DNA of 53,392 bases. Origin: an uncultured Verrucomicrobiota bacterium (GTDB taxonomy: Bacteria > Verrucomicrobiota > Kiritimatiellia > RFP12 > UBA3636). The stretch spans positions 1 through 53,392 of the forward strand of contig CASEAR010000090.1 in NCBI GenBank assembly GCA_949285835.1, written 5' to 3'. Positions 23,794 to 32,459 of this stretch are shown here, one piece after another. The position numbers were made by a program, and so were the translations under genes. The notes beneath the pieces were generated by a model. It worked only from the letters and a program-made list of their open reading frames with translations, ran no database searches and was not told the DNA's origin. Every line of letters begins with the position of its first letter. Position 1 is the first letter of the stretch.

Positions 23794-25299
23794 ATGAAAT
23801 CCAAACCAAACATCGTCATCTTCAATCCGGACCAATGGCGCGGCGACGTAATGGGACATTTGGGCAACCATGCGGCCGCAACGCCGCATATAGATGAATT
23901 TGTCTCAAGCTGCGCCGTCTCGTTCCGCAGCGCGTTCTGCCAGAATCCGGTATGCACCCCGAGCCGCTGCAGTTTTATGACCGGGCTCTATCCGCATGTC
24001 CGCGGCCATAGGACTATGTTCCACATGCTACACGCCGAACACGGCGAAAAAAATCTGCTTTCCGTGCTGAGGGAAAACGGATACACCGTATGGTGGGGCG
24101 GTAAAAACGACCTCGTTCCCGGCGGGGACGACTTCCTGAAGTACTGCGACGTCAAATTCAACCCGCATGACGCCGCATTTCTGAAGCGGCACGGAATTTC
24201 CGCCGTTCAGAAGGACTCGCACACGGATTCCGAGTCGTGGCGCGGCCCCGCCGGGGGAGACAACTACTACAGCTTCTTCCGCGGGCTGCTGACGCCTTCC
24301 CGTCCGGGAGAACAGTACATCGACTCCGACTGGTGCAGCATACTGGGCGCGGCGGATTTCATCCGCGCCGCGTCCGGGGACGGCCCCCCGTTCTGCATCT
24401 ACCTGCCGCTCTCATACCCGCATCCCCCGTACGCTGTGGAAGAACCGTTTTTCAGCATGACGGACCGCGGCAGACTGCCGCCGCGCATAACGGCGCACAA
24501 AGACCGCGGCCCGGCCATCCTCAGCGCCATACGCGAAAGACAGAACCTGCGCGGCTGGACGGAAGACCGCTGGAATGAACTGCGCGCCGTCTACTACGGT
24601 ATGTGCTCGCGCCTCGACCGGCAGTTCTCCATAATCCTCGGAGCGCTGAAGGAATCGGGGACATTTGACAACACTATGATTTTCCTTTTTTCGGATCACG
24701 GCGACTACACCGGCGACTACGGCCTCGTCGAAAAGGCCCAGAACTCATTCGAAGACTGCCTCACGCGTGTGCCGCTCATCGTAAAACCCCCGGCAGACAC
24801 AGATATTGTTCCCGGCATCAGAAACGGCCTTGTCGAACTCGTCGATGTGTCGGAAACGATCTTCGACATCCTCGGGATCGATCCGGGATACGACAGGTTC
24901 GGCAAGTCGCTCGCGCCGTTGTTCTCTCGCGACATCCCGTTCCGTACAGCCGTTTTCTGCGAAGGCGGCCGCCTCACCGGCGAAACCCAGTGTATGGAAC
25001 GCGAAAGCCCGAGCTCTGCCGACACGCGCCAGCTCTACTGGCCGAGGGTCAGTCTGCAGTGCGACGACTCATACCCGTGGCACGGCAAGGCCATGATGTG
25101 CCGCACAGAACGCTTTAAATACGTGCTTAGACTCTACGAGGAAGACGAACTCTACGACCTGGCCCGCGACCCGGAGGAAATCACAAATCTGTGCGCCGCA
25201 CCGGCTTACGCCGGAGTCCTGGCCGAACTCCGGAACACGGCCCTGCGGTGGATGGTGGAGACCGCGGACATAGTGCCGCGCCGTACCGACCGCCGCTGA
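23794..25299 (+). CDS. Sulfatase (Cys-type, family S1)
   Basis: 501 aa alkaline-phosphatase-fold sulfatase. The active-site motif CTPSRCSFMTG at residues 54-64 has the Cys that is converted to formylglycine. PNIVIFNPDQWRGD supplies the N-terminal metal site (one of the usual two Asp is Pro-adjacent here), and FLFSDHGDYTGDYGLVEK supplies the second metal site. The late segment RFKYVLRLYEEDELYDLARDP is the usual S1 C-terminus. No signal peptide is evident. The substrate is probably a sulfated glycan. No maturation enzyme (anSME or FGE) is in the window. Codons are C-rich, unlike the + strand genes to the left. Confidence 0.93.
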   Translation: MKSKPNIVIFNPDQWRGDVMGHLGNHAAATPHIDEFVSSCAVSFRSAFCQNPVCTPSRCSFMTGLYPHVRGHRTMFHMLHAEHGEKNLLSVLRENGYTVWWGGKNDLVPGGDDFLKYCDVKFNPHDAAFLKRHGISAVQKDSHTDSESWRGPAGGDNYYSFFRGLLTPSRPGEQYIDSDWCSILGAADFIRAASGDGPPFCIYLPLSYPHPPYAVEEPFFSMTDRGRLPPRITAHKDRGPAILSAIRERQNLRGWTEDRWNELRAVYYGMCSRLDRQFSIILGALKESGTFDNTMIFLFSDHGDYTGDYGLVEKAQNSFEDCLTRVPLIVKPPADTDIVPGIRNGLVELVDVSETIFDILGIDPGYDRFGKSLAPLFSRDIPFRTAVFCEGGRLTGETQCMERESPSSADTRQLYWPRVSLQCDDSYPWHGKAMMCRTERFKYVLRLYEEDELYDLARDPEEITNLCAAPAYAGVLAELRNTALRWMVETADIVPRRTDRR

Positions 25300-25368
25300 C
25301 AACATCCCGGCACATGGACGCACCCGCTTCTCCACGCGCCGCATATGCTCAGGCCCTCCGCCCTCGCA

Positions 25369-26376
25369 TCATAACCGGACGGCATCTACCAGCCAGTGAG
25401 GCATGGGCGGCGGAGCAGGTCTCGTACGCCCCGGCCTGAAGCCCGCTTCCCGCATCCATCCCTTGAGCTCTTCGTCTGAAAAAACCCATCCGTTGTGCGT
25501 GGTCAGCGCCATGTTCACAGCAAACAGCGCCGAGAATACGGGTTCCGTATGTGTGGCGTCCGTCATCATGTCCAGCACATAAAGACGGCCGCCCGGCTTG
25601 AGCGCGTGCGCGGTCCGTTTCAGTATGTCCACAATCTGCTCAGGCGATTCCTGATGAAGCGCTCCGAATATCGTGGCCGCATCGTAGTGTTCCGCCTCAT
25701 ACACGTCTGTATGGTAATCCCCGGCACGGCACTCCACCACGTCCGAAAGTCCGTCGGCGGCGACAAAATCCCTTGCCGCCTCGGAGACCGCCGGCACATC
25801 AACCGTCACACACTTCAGCCCCGGATAACGCCGGGCAAACATCTCCGCATACGTTCCCGGCCCGCCCGCAAGATCCAGCAGCCGGGAACACCCCCCCAGA
25901 TCGACCATGCCGGCAACCGCCCGCCCGATTGCGAGCGCACGCCCCCGCATCGATGCAGCAAACCTCCCCGTCCTCGCCTTGTCTCCGCCAAGATGCGCTT
26001 CAGGCCTCTCCACCGGCTGACCGCTCCCCACAAGCGCGGAAAGCCGTCCCCACGCCGGATACACGTCCCTGTTGTACATCACCGCCCGCGTGAGATCTGC
26101 CTTGCCGCCAGGCACAAGCGCAGCCTCGCCCGCCTCGGTGTTGCTGTAAAAGCCGTCCTTTTTTACAAGCAGGCCCAGCGCCGCGCATGCGTCAAGAAGA
26201 AGCCGCATTCCACGCTCACTGCACTGCGCCTCCGCGGCTACACTCTGCACCGTGGCGCGGCCATGCTGCCGCTCTATTATCTCAAAAACCCTGTTCTCTA
26301 TCCCGGAAAACAACACCGCGGAACCGTAAAACGCACTGGCCAGATCCACAATGCCGTGAACAGACAACTCTTTCAT
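25369..26376 (-). CDS. SAM-dependent O-methyltransferase (family 2 type)
   Basis: 335 aa. An N-terminal winged-helix dimerisation domain (residues 1-95: GIVDLASAFYGSAVLFSG, RGMRLLLDACAALGLL) precedes the Rossmann domain with LLDLAGGPGTYAEMFARRYP as the SAM loop. VTVDVPAV, DAATIFGALHQ and HALKPGGRLYVLDMM follow. The architecture matches the acetylserotonin/tetracenomycin-type O-methyltransferases. The start at 26376 has GGAGGGG upstream; the frame extends further without homology. It converges with the sulfatase gene and diverges from the VTT gene. The acceptor is unknown. Confidence 0.87.
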   Translation of the reverse strand: MKELSVHGIVDLASAFYGSAVLFSGIENRVFEIIERQHGRATVQSVAAEAQCSERGMRLLLDACAALGLLVKKDGFYSNTEAGEAALVPGGKADLTRAVMYNRDVYPAWGRLSALVGSGQPVERPEAHLGGDKARTGRFAASMRGRALAIGRAVAGMVDLGGCSRLLDLAGGPGTYAEMFARRYPGLKCVTVDVPAVSEAARDFVAADGLSDVVECRAGDYHTDVYEAEHYDAATIFGALHQESPEQIVDILKRTAHALKPGGRLYVLDMMTDATHTEPVFSALFAVNMALTTHNGWVFSDEELKGWMREAGFRPGRTRPAPPPMPHWLVDAVRL

Positions 26377-26421
26377 GATCCCCTCCGAAAAAATGAAAAA
26401 AACTCCACCGCCGGGCTGATA

Positions 26422-26450
26422 TGTACATCGCCCCGGTTTTGATGTAATAT
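26422..26450 (+). promoter_or_regulatory. Probable promoter of the VTT membrane protein gene
   Basis: TGTACA at 26422-26427, 17 bases, TAATAT at 26445-26450. Because the -10 overlaps the first possible ATG (26449), it supports the downstream start at 26491. Confidence 0.45.
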
Positions 26451-26490
26451 GGCACGACATCACGCAAAAAATCAAATAAAAAGTAACAGA

Positions 26491-27162
26491 ATGAAAACCG
26501 GAATTCCAAAGCGGGCGCTCGTGCTTCTGCTCGCAGTGGCGCTGCTCATAATCATCCCTTTCTGCATCTGGGAGGAGCCGCTGACCGACGCCCTGAACAA
26601 GGCGGCCGTGGCGGCGGAGTCCTCTCCTGAAGCCAGACGAGCGCTCGCCTGGGCGCTTTTCGCCCTTCTGGCCGCAGACGTTTTTATACCTACGCCATCC
26701 AGCCTCGTAAGCACCATGTGCGGAATGCTTCTCGGCGCCGTCAACGGATTTTTCGTCTCCTTCATGGCTATGAATATTTCATGCGCAGTCGGGTACGTCT
26801 TCGGCAGATTCTGCTCCCGTGCCGCGGAACGCGCCATCGGCGCCGCGGATATGGCCTCCCTGAAGCTGTTCAATGAAAAATGGGGCATGTGGCTCCTTCC
26901 GGCCATGCGTCCGGTGCCCGTACTCGCCGAGGCTTCGGTGATATTTGCCGGCATATGCCGCCGGCCGGCCTGTTCCTCCGCCGTGCTTCTGACCGCGGGG
27001 AACGCCGCCGTCTCGGCAATATACGCCGTCATAGGCGCATGGGGAAAATCCGCAGATTCAATGCTGCCGGCGTTCGCTGCGGCGATCGCCGTTTCCGGGC
27101 TCTTTGCAGCCCTGCGAAAAATTACGGAGAGCACGGCGGCGAAGCGTAAAAACCATGGCTGA
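26491..27162 (+). CDS. VTT-domain (TVP38/DedA-like) membrane protein
   Basis: 223 aa, about five or six hydrophobic segments. FIPTPSSLVSTMCGMLLGAV followed by GFFVSFMAMNISCAVGYVFGRF matches the SNARE-associated/VTT domain, including the re-entrant Pro and Gly-rich stretch. MRPVPVLAEASVIFAGICR is the second half motif. Such proteins handle lipids or small solutes in the inner membrane; the substrate is not inferable. The start is placed at 26491 because of the upstream promoter. It precedes the HAD gene by 34 bases. Confidence 0.8.
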   Translation: MKTGIPKRALVLLLAVALLIIIPFCIWEEPLTDALNKAAVAAESSPEARRALAWALFALLAADVFIPTPSSLVSTMCGMLLGAVNGFFVSFMAMNISCAVGYVFGRFCSRAAERAIGAADMASLKLFNEKWGMWLLPAMRPVPVLAEASVIFAGICRRPACSSAVLLTAGNAAVSAIYAVIGAWGKSADSMLPAFAAAIAVSGLFAALRKITESTAAKRKNHG

Positions 27163-27196
27163 CACACGACAGACGGCCCGTATAACGGAGAAAAAA

Positions 27197-28000
27197 ATGC
27201 ATATAAGACTCATCGCCACCGATCTGGACGGGACGCTTCTCCACTCGGATAAGAGTATACCAGACGGATTTCTGAACGCCGTAGACGTAATGCACGCCAT
27301 GGGCGCCGCCGTCGTTATAGCATCCGGACGGCAGTACTCCAACGTGCTGCAGCTGTTTGAAAATCTCGCTGACAAGCTCTGGTTCGTGTGTGAGAACGGC
27401 GCCGTCGTTTACAGGGGCCGCGAAAGAGTCCACGTGTCTGAAATCAATCCGGAACATCTGCGCGGCCCCATCGAAGCCATACGCTCCATCCCCACCGCCC
27501 ACGGCGTTTACTGCTGCCCGTTCACAGGATACACAGAGCCCTGCTCCCCCGCCGTCCTCGCCGGAATCAGAAAATACTACTTCAGGCTGAACGTCACTCC
27601 CGATGCCGAAAATGCTGCGCTCGGCGACACCATATGCAAATTCGCGGTAAACGACAGCGAAGACGCGGCTAAAAACCTGCTCCCGGTTCTCTCTAAATTC
27701 TCCGGACGGCATATCGAAGCCGTTCTGAGCGGACCGGAATGGGTAGACATAATGAACACCGGCACCACTAAAGGCTCCGCGGTGAAAATCATACAGGAAA
27801 AACTCGGGATCAGCCCTGATGAATGCGCAGCATTCGGAGACTACGACAACGATACTCCCATGCTCAGGCAATGCGGCCGGAGTTTCGCCATGGACAACGC
27901 GCTTCCGTCCGTGAAAGCGGCTGCCCGACAGACCATCGCTTCCAACGATGAAGACGGTGTAATGACGGAACTGCGCCGCATCTTCGGAAATCTCTTCTGA
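27197..28000 (+). CDS. HAD superfamily phosphatase, Cof type
   Basis: 267 aa. Motif I is ATDLDGTLLHSDK at residues 6-18, motif II IASGRQ, the conserved Lys lies in GTTKGSAVKI, and motif IV is FGDYDNDTPMLRQCG. The large C2B cap between motifs II and III is typical of Cof/YbjI sugar-phosphate phosphatases. The start has GGAG seven bases upstream. The substrate is unknown; the family usually acts on sugar phosphates or FMN-like compounds. Confidence 0.9.
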   Translation: MHIRLIATDLDGTLLHSDKSIPDGFLNAVDVMHAMGAAVVIASGRQYSNVLQLFENLADKLWFVCENGAVVYRGRERVHVSEINPEHLRGPIEAIRSIPTAHGVYCCPFTGYTEPCSPAVLAGIRKYYFRLNVTPDAENAALGDTICKFAVNDSEDAAKNLLPVLSKFSGRHIEAVLSGPEWVDIMNTGTTKGSAVKIIQEKLGISPDECAAFGDYDNDTPMLRQCGRSFAMDNALPSVKAAARQTIASNDEDGVMTELRRIFGNLF

Positions 28001-28006
28001 ACAATG

Positions 28007-28037
28007 TGCGCGGCGGCGAACAGTTCGCCGCCGCGCA
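28007..28037. terminator. Perfect GC-rich hairpin between convergent genes
   Basis: TGCGCGGCGGCGAAC at 28007-28021 and GTTCGCCGCCGCGCA at 28023-28037 are exact inverted repeats with one central base. It lies between the HAD and serine hydrolase stops and could stop transcription in both directions, but no T tract follows on either side. Confidence 0.55.
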
Positions 28038-28063
28038 GTCAGTCCGGCAGTCCTCAGCGCCGG

Positions 28064-29596
28064 TTATTCCGCCCCGACAGCTCCCTGTGCAAAACACTTC
28101 AGGCTTGCGTCGCACATCGTCTCGTGCCTGAACCAGATGTTGGTATGCCACGAGAGCTCCGCTGTGCCGCCGCCGTGTTTTCGAAACTCAAAAACGAAAT
28201 AAGACGGCGAACATGGTATAAACACATGCATTTTCAGTCCGCCGCCTTCCGCCCTGCAGGCTCTCGCATACGCGTCAAAGCGCACTCCGTCGTAAACAAA
28301 TCCCAAAGACGAGAGCTGCATGCCGGAAAATCCGGCGCGAACAGTGTCGCACAGTCCGTTTTCGAAAAACAGCCGCATCTGCACGCCGGTTTCAGATTGA
28401 ACCACATCCACCGCGGTAAGGCCCAACGCATTGCTCTCCACGGAATACGCGCACAAGCCGGACCCGAAATCCGGATCATATTCGCCGCACGGCCCGAGAT
28501 CCGCTGCGAGCGCGCCCTCCTCCCGGCGCAGCGCCGACGCCGCGGCCGCGTTTGCCGGCAGCGGAGCCCCATCCGCATTCGCTGCGGGCATGAGATGATC
28601 GAAAAAAACATCCATGCCCTTCTGCATATCGGTAATCCCGGAAGTAAGCGCCAGCACCATATCCTTCTCCGGCATGACGAGGATATACTGCCCGGCGTAT
28701 CCATCGGCGCGGTAGCAGTTGTTCCGGCAGCGCCAGAACTGGAAACCATACCCCTGAGTCCAGTCGGACCGCTGCGAGGCGTCCCCGTTGGATATCTGCA
28801 TGGACACCGCCGCCTCCACGTAACCGGCGGGGATCAGCCTGCGTCCGTTCCATACCCCGCCGCGAAGCCACAGCTGCCCGAACAAAGCCAGCTCGCGTAC
28901 GGAAAGCCAGAGCCCCCATCCTCCCAGGTTTATCCCCTCCGGGTTCGTCTCCCATTCAACGTCTCCAAAACCAAGAGGATCAAAAAGACGCGGACGCAGA
29001 TATTCCGTCAGGCTCTCCCCGGTCACCTTGCGGAGGACCGCCGCAACCATAAATGTCGCCGCCGAATTGTAAACAAACTTTTCCCCGGGCTCATGCGCCA
29101 ATTCGCTCTCAAGGAAGGTGCGCACCCACCCCGCTCTCTCAAACTCCTCCCGCGCAGCGCGTGATTCCGCATCCGCCGCCGCCACGTTCCAGTACCGCGA
29201 AAGCGGGCACTGCGAATGCCCGGACGACATCGTCAGCAGATGTCGCATCTTTACACGCTTCATCCGTTCCGATACCTTTTCGGACATGTATTCCGGAAAA
29301 AAATCCACAAGCTTGTCTTCCGTGCTTACCAGACCCTCGCCGGAGGCGATCCCAAACGCAGTAGAAACGAAGCTCTTGCTCAGCGAAAAAAGCTGATGCG
29401 AGTCCCACGCCGACGCCGGAGACCAGTACCCCTCGGAAATAATCTTCCCATGGCGAAGCAAGACGTACCCGTGTATGTGCTTTATTTCGCACAGCGCGCG
29501 TACAAAACCCAGAACCGCAGCGGAATCGACACCCTCAAGCTCCGGCTCAGAAATATCCATCGCATCCTTCAGCATCTTTTTCCACCTCCCGCTCAT
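28064..29596 (-). CDS. Beta-lactamase-family serine hydrolase
   Basis: 510 aa with the class C/EstB-like fold. The SxxK motif is SLSK at residues 71-74 (LFSLSKSFVSTAFGIA). The Tyr motif is YNS at 176-178 (KFVYNSAATFMVAAVLRKV), and MRHLLTMSSGH is a typical family segment. ADGYAGQYILVMPEKDMVLAL is the region of the third motif. A C-terminal domain of about 150 aa follows. No signal peptide is visible. It begins 13 bases after the RNase E/G gene and may be the last gene of the elongasome operon. It could be an esterase or peptidase rather than a beta-lactamase. Confidence 0.87.
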   Translation of the reverse strand: MSGRWKKMLKDAMDISEPELEGVDSAAVLGFVRALCEIKHIHGYVLLRHGKIISEGYWSPASAWDSHQLFSLSKSFVSTAFGIASGEGLVSTEDKLVDFFPEYMSEKVSERMKRVKMRHLLTMSSGHSQCPLSRYWNVAAADAESRAAREEFERAGWVRTFLESELAHEPGEKFVYNSAATFMVAAVLRKVTGESLTEYLRPRLFDPLGFGDVEWETNPEGINLGGWGLWLSVRELALFGQLWLRGGVWNGRRLIPAGYVEAAVSMQISNGDASQRSDWTQGYGFQFWRCRNNCYRADGYAGQYILVMPEKDMVLALTSGITDMQKGMDVFFDHLMPAANADGAPLPANAAAASALRREEGALAADLGPCGEYDPDFGSGLCAYSVESNALGLTAVDVVQSETGVQMRLFFENGLCDTVRAGFSGMQLSSLGFVYDGVRFDAYARACRAEGGGLKMHVFIPCSPSYFVFEFRKHGGGTAELSWHTNIWFRHETMCDASLKCFAQGAVGAE

Positions 29597-29609
29597 TCAA
29601 ACGCCCGGC

Positions 29610-31235
29610 TCAAACCGGCTTCTGTTCTCCCGCGGCAAACAGCGTCTGTCCCGATTCGGCGTCGACAATCGTGAACGATTCCGCCTGACGAAGAGGGTCG
29701 CTCTTGAACGACAGCCGCCCGCCGTAGTTGTCCTGTATCTCACGTATGAGCGCTTCATCTTCCGTACGGAGCCTCTCAAGCACCACCGGATGTATGCACA
29801 CCTGCAGATCGACTTCCCGCTTCTCTGCCTTGAGCATCCCGATGAGAGAACGCAGCCGGCGCTGGACGTCGACACTGAGCTGGAGCGGCGACTTTATCAG
29901 CCCCTTGCCATGGCAGTAAGGACAATCCTGATGCATCTGCGAAAGCAGACTCTCCTCAAACCTCTGGCGCGTCATCTCCAGAAGACCAAGTTCAGAAATT
30001 TCCATCACGTTGGTGCGGGCCTTGTCGCGTCTCAGCGCGTTCTTGAACGCCCTGTATACCTGCTGCCTGTGTTTGCGGGACTTCATGTCTATAAGATCCA
30101 GCACGACCAGGCCGCCGATATTGCGCAGCCTGAGCTGCCTCGCCACCTCTTCCACCGCTTCTATGTTGACCTCCAGAATCGCCTCTTCCTGCGACCCCTT
30201 GCCCTTGTGGCGGCCGGTGTTCACATCCACCGCAATCAGCGCCTCCGTTTCGTCTATTATAAGGTACCCGCCGGACGGAAGTGCTATCTTGCGCCTGAAT
30301 GCCTCTTCTATCTGCTTTTCTACCCCGTAATGGTCAAATATCGGGTAATTCCCCTCGTACAGCTGCACAATGTTGCGGAAGCGGCGCTTGAATATCTTGT
30401 TCGCCTCCCGGCGCACCCTCTCGTAGACCTTCGGGTCGTCGATCACAATCCTGTCTATGTCCTTTGTAACATAATCCCTTATCACCCGCATCACAAGATC
30501 GGGCTCCTCGTATACGCAGCACGGAGCCGCCTGCTCCGCAATCGCCTTCTTCATATCGTTGTAGCTGGCGAGCACAGCCCGCAGATCGTTGAAAAATTCC
30601 GACCTGTGGCACCCCATGCCGGCGGTGCGTATGATGATCCCGCAGTCTTCCGGAATGAATTTCGACAGCTTCTCGAGAATCCCCTTCAGCCTCTGGCGCT
30701 CCTTGGCGTCTCCAATCTTCCTGGAAACGCCGCGGAGCGTGCTTCCCGGCATCAGCACTATGTACCGCCCAGGCAGGGAAAGGCTTGCCGTTATGCGGGG
30801 ACCCTTTGTTCCGATCGGACCCTTCGACACCTGCACCGTTATCACCGATCCCACGGGATGACTCGCCGCCACCTCCTCGTTGGTAAACCTTTTGCCGCGC
30901 GGTTTCTTTCTGCTGGTCTCCTGTCTCCCGTCGTCATCGTCAAGAAGCGACTCGTCGTCCGGATTCATATCCCAGTAGTGCAGGAACGCATTCTTCTTTA
31001 TGCCGATGTTTACAAACGCCGCCTGCAGATCGTTCTCCAGATTCTGTATGCGCCCCTTGAAAATCGACCCAATAAACCTTTCTTCGGAGGGATGCTCCAC
31101 CTGAAATTCTTCAAGCTTTCCCTTTTCAAGCACTGCCACCCGGACCTCAAGCTTTTCCGCATTGATTATTATCTCGCGGTCGGGATGCTGCTTTTCATTC
31201 GACCTCCACCTCAATCTCCTCAAAAACTCAAACAT
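29610..31235 (-). CDS. rng: Ribonuclease E/G family protein
   Basis: 541 aa, length of RNase G. Residues 35-160 hold the S1 domain (RFIGSIFKGRIQNLENDLQA) with a charged insert at about 93-118 (DDESLLDDDDGRQETSRKK). The catalytic DNase I-like part has the two metal Asp in DETEALIAVDVNTGRH and LVVLDLIDMKSRKHR, and the zinc-link motif is CPYCHGKG. The ATG abuts the rodA stop (TAAATG). It acts in RNA maturation and decay. In many bacteria rng follows the mre genes, so the placement is conserved. Confidence 0.95.
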   Translation of the reverse strand: MFEFLRRLRWRSNEKQHPDREIIINAEKLEVRVAVLEKGKLEEFQVEHPSEERFIGSIFKGRIQNLENDLQAAFVNIGIKKNAFLHYWDMNPDDESLLDDDDGRQETSRKKPRGKRFTNEEVAASHPVGSVITVQVSKGPIGTKGPRITASLSLPGRYIVLMPGSTLRGVSRKIGDAKERQRLKGILEKLSKFIPEDCGIIIRTAGMGCHRSEFFNDLRAVLASYNDMKKAIAEQAAPCCVYEEPDLVMRVIRDYVTKDIDRIVIDDPKVYERVRREANKIFKRRFRNIVQLYEGNYPIFDHYGVEKQIEEAFRRKIALPSGGYLIIDETEALIAVDVNTGRHKGKGSQEEAILEVNIEAVEEVARQLRLRNIGGLVVLDLIDMKSRKHRQQVYRAFKNALRRDKARTNVMEISELGLLEMTRQRFEESLLSQMHQDCPYCHGKGLIKSPLQLSVDVQRRLRSLIGMLKAEKREVDLQVCIHPVVLERLRTEDEALIREIQDNYGGRLSFKSDPLRQAESFTIVDAESGQTLFAAGEQKPV

Positions 31236-32459
31236 TTATGTACCTTTCGTTAAAGACTGCCCTCCGCCCGGCGTACTTTCCGAACCGTGTATCGACACAC
31301 TCTGTACCAGTCCGAGCAGGGACATTATTGCAACAGTAAACGAGCCACCATAGCTCACCAGCGGGAGCGGTATGCCCGTTATCGGCATCTTCCCTACCGT
31401 CATCGCCATGTTGACAAAAATATGCATGAACAGCAGCGCCGCTGTACCCGTGCAGATAAGACGGCCAGCCGGATCACGGCAGACATATCCCGTCGCCACG
31501 ATCCCGCCCAGCAGCCCGCAGAACAGCAGTATAAGCGAACAGCTCCCGACAAAACCCGTCTCTTCCCCGATAACCGAAAATATGAAATCAGTGGAAGACA
31601 CCGACCTTGGAAGGAATCCAAGTATGTTCTGCGTTCCCTTCAGATATCCCTTTCCAAACCGTCCGCCGCTTCCCACGGCAATCTCCGACTGCCGTTTGTT
31701 CCAGCCGGCTCCAAGAGGGTCTCTGTCCGGAAACACAAAAACCTCGACGCGTTTTCTCCAATGCGGGAATATAAATTTATCCACCGCTTCTTCGACTGCC
31801 TCACGCTTGCCTTCCGGCAAATGCTCTGGCAGCAGTATGGCGGAGAAAAACACCGTAACCATGAAAATTCCAAGGGTCATCATCGTGCGAAACAGCGTTT
31901 TTGAACATCCGGAGACATACAGCATGGCCGCGCATGCCGGAACAAACGCCATCGCACTGCCTAAGTCCGGCTGAATCGCCACAAGAAGCGCCGGAATCCC
32001 GAAAATTCCAAGAATCACCGCAAACCGCGCGGAACCGCGTACGTCCGAGAAATTCGCCAGTATGAACGCCGCCGCCGGTATCACTGCCAGTTTCATAAAT
32101 TCGGACGGCTGCACTCCGAATATCCACCTCCGCGCGCCCATGAGCTTGGTCCCGAACAACAGCACAAGCACCAGAAGCAAAACCCCGCCCGCGTAAGGTA
32201 TAAGCGAAAATCTGAGCCACTTGCGGTAATCCACGGCCGCGATGAAAATATGCGCCGCAAGCCCCAGAGGAATCCACTTGAACATCATCTCCAGATAGAT
32301 GTAATGAACCGAATCCGTCCTTATGGATGTAGCGCTCTTGATGAACAGGACACCGAACGTGAGCAGACCGGCCATGCATACCGCAATCATCCAGTTCACG
32401 CGCGGCATTTTCTGCCCGCGCCTCTCGAAGTTCCTGAATCTGGGAAACACCCGGTTCAT
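31236..32459 (-). CDS. rodA: Rod-shape glycosyltransferase RodA (SEDS family)
   Basis: 407 aa with about ten membrane segments. SEDS signatures are visible: RWIFGVQPSEFMKLAVI, IQPDLGSAMAFVPACAAML, AGWNKRQSEIAVGSGGRFGKG followed by FLPRSVSSTDFIFSVIGEE, and GIPLPLVSYGGSFTVAI. The Asp in QPDLGSA matches the catalytic Asp of RodA. It polymerises peptidoglycan with the PBP2 encoded just upstream, with which it overlaps by four bases (ATGA). Confidence 0.96.
   Translation of the reverse strand: MNRVFPRFRNFERRGQKMPRVNWMIAVCMAGLLTFGVLFIKSATSIRTDSVHYIYLEMMFKWIPLGLAAHIFIAAVDYRKWLRFSLIPYAGGVLLLVLVLLFGTKLMGARRWIFGVQPSEFMKLAVIPAAAFILANFSDVRGSARFAVILGIFGIPALLVAIQPDLGSAMAFVPACAAMLYVSGCSKTLFRTMMTLGIFMVTVFFSAILLPEHLPEGKREAVEEAVDKFIFPHWRKRVEVFVFPDRDPLGAGWNKRQSEIAVGSGGRFGKGYLKGTQNILGFLPRSVSSTDFIFSVIGEETGFVGSCSLILLFCGLLGGIVATGYVCRDPAGRLICTGTAALLFMHIFVNMAMTVGKMPITGIPLPLVSYGGSFTVAIMSLLGLVQSVSIHGSESTPGGGQSLTKGT

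Noticed and set aside
29475..31253. 592-codon open frame opposite the RNase E/G gene
   Set aside because: It is in register with the RNase frame and runs through its conserved catalytic motifs. Same codon-bias effect.
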